From: Marinobacter sp. B9-2
GTDB taxonomy: Bacteria; Pseudomonadota; Gammaproteobacteria; Pseudomonadales; Oleiphilaceae
Reading direction: 5' to 3'
Assembly: GCA_003030785.1 (NCBI GenBank)
Contig: PYVH01000021.1
Span: 1-40,239 of the forward strand
Length of the DNA: 40,239 nt
The notes beneath the pieces are model-generated. The model was not told the DNA's origin. It ran no database searches and was given only the letters and a program-made list of their open reading frames with translations. Below, piece by piece: positions 39,628-40,239 of the stretch; the first letter of the stretch is position 1, and every line of letters begins with the position of its first letter. Position numbers and translations under genes: made by a program.

Positions 39628-40203
39628 ATGGCTTCATATTCTACCAACGAATTTCGCGGCGGTCTTAAGGTTTTGCTGGATGGCGACCCCTGCATCATTC
39701 TCGAGAACGAGTTTGTCAAACCCGGAAAGGGGCAGGCCTTCAACCGCGTAAAGCTGCGTAACCTCATGACCAACCGGGTCTGGGAGCGCACTTTCAAGTC
39801 CGGCGAAAGTCTGGAAGCCGCAGATGTCATTGATCAGGACATGGAATACCTCTATACCGACGGTGAATTCTGGCACTTCATGCTCACTGACGGCTCCTTC
39901 GAGCAGTATCCGGCGGATGCCAAGGCGGTTGACGATGCCCTGAAGTGGCTGAAAGAGCAGGATGTCTACACCGTGACCCTCTACAACGGTTCGCCGCTGT
40001 CGGTAACGCCCCCCAATTTCGTCGAACTGGAAGTGGTTGATACCGACCCGGGCATGAAAGGCGACACCGCCCAGGGTGGCTCCAAGCCCGCGACTCTCTC
40101 AACCGGTGCTGTGGTCAACGTACCGCTGTTTATTACCATCGGTGAAGTCCTCAAGGTTGATACCCGCTCCGGCGAATACGTGAGCCGGGTGAAGAGCAGT
40201 TGA
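39628..40203 (+). CDS. efp: Elongation factor P
   Basis: 191 residues from the ATG at 39628, with AGGTGG seven bases upstream; the frame open from 39514 is not part of the protein. Three beta-barrel domains with [20 protein letters not shown] at the front; the modified residue is Lys34 in the PGKGQ loop. The C-terminal signature [21 protein letters not shown] is intact. It relieves ribosome stalling at polyproline stretches and requires beta-lysylation by EpmA/EpmB, encoded on either side. Confidence 0.97.
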   Translation: MASYSTNEFRGGLKVLLDGDPCIILENEFVKPGKGQAFNRVKLRNLMTNRVWERTFKSGESLEAADVIDQDMEYLYTDGEFWHFMLTDGSFEQYPADAKAVDDALKWLKEQDVYTVTLYNGSPLSVTPPNFVELEVVDTDPGMKGDTAQGGSKPATLSTGAVVNVPLFITIGEVLKVDTRSGEYVSRVKSS

Positions 40204-40210
40204 TCCGGTC

Positions 40211-40239
40211 ATGACCCGCGAACCTGTCTGGCAGCCCTC
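40211..40239 (+). CDS. epmA: Probable EpmA, first codons only (cut by window edge)
   Basis: The ATG at 40211 opens MTREPVWQP, and E. coli EpmA also begins with a short lead followed by WQPS. It starts 7 bp after efp. EpmA is the lysyl-tRNA-synthetase-like ligase that attaches beta-lysine to EF-P. Only nine codons are visible, so the call rests on the WQP motif and on the neighbours. Confidence 0.6.

Overview
The window looks like chromosomal DNA of a marine gammaproteobacterium, most likely Marinobacter or a close relative. This is inferred from GC-rich coding sequence, a complete acyclic-terpene (atu) cluster, the linkage parE...parC-serB-fimX that Pseudomonas-like bacteria share, and an EF-P beta-lysylation locus. 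No tRNA, rRNA, CRISPR array or intact insertion sequence was seen.

Left edge (1-2776): a 55-bp exact copy of part of the downstream BLUF gene is joined to a fragment of a purine permease. Next come a TRIC/YicG-family membrane protein (-), a BLUF blue-light sensor with a C-terminal membrane anchor (+) and a zinc-free quinone oxidoreductase (+). The first 244 bases may be a rearrangement scar or an assembly artefact.

Terpene block (3068-15574): on the minus strand atuA-atuB-atuC-atuD-atuE-atuF-atuG-atuH, read divergently from the TetR gene atuR. Together they encode activation of citronellate-type acids, dehydrogenation, biotin-dependent geranyl-CoA carboxylation and hydration. A palindromic operator lies over the atuR promoter. 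Four of the operon gaps and the convergent 3' end carry one imperfect hairpin element each (five copies, 100-114 bp). Their long stems differ completely between copies, while the two-hairpin core is conserved. This is the most unusual structure in the window.

Transport and protease block (15779-23287): a lipoprotein, an AdeT-like periplasmic solute-binding protein and a fused TRAP-type permease form an operon closed by a terminator. After it come a large subtilisin-like lipoprotein and a translationally coupled PrcB-like lipoprotein, a pair resembling the dentilisin system of oral spirochaetes. The DNA here is visibly less GC-rich than its neighbours.

Core block (23355-38343): parE, an SLC13/TrkA-C permease, a convergent EAL phosphodiesterase, cytochrome b561 with a YceI protein, a small membrane protein, parC, serB, then fimX and a second gene probably belonging to the same c-di-GMP/type IV pilus pathway (both -).

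Right edge (38542-40239): epmB (-) divergent from efp (+), followed by the first codons of what looks like epmA. This gives a complete set for EF-P lysylation.
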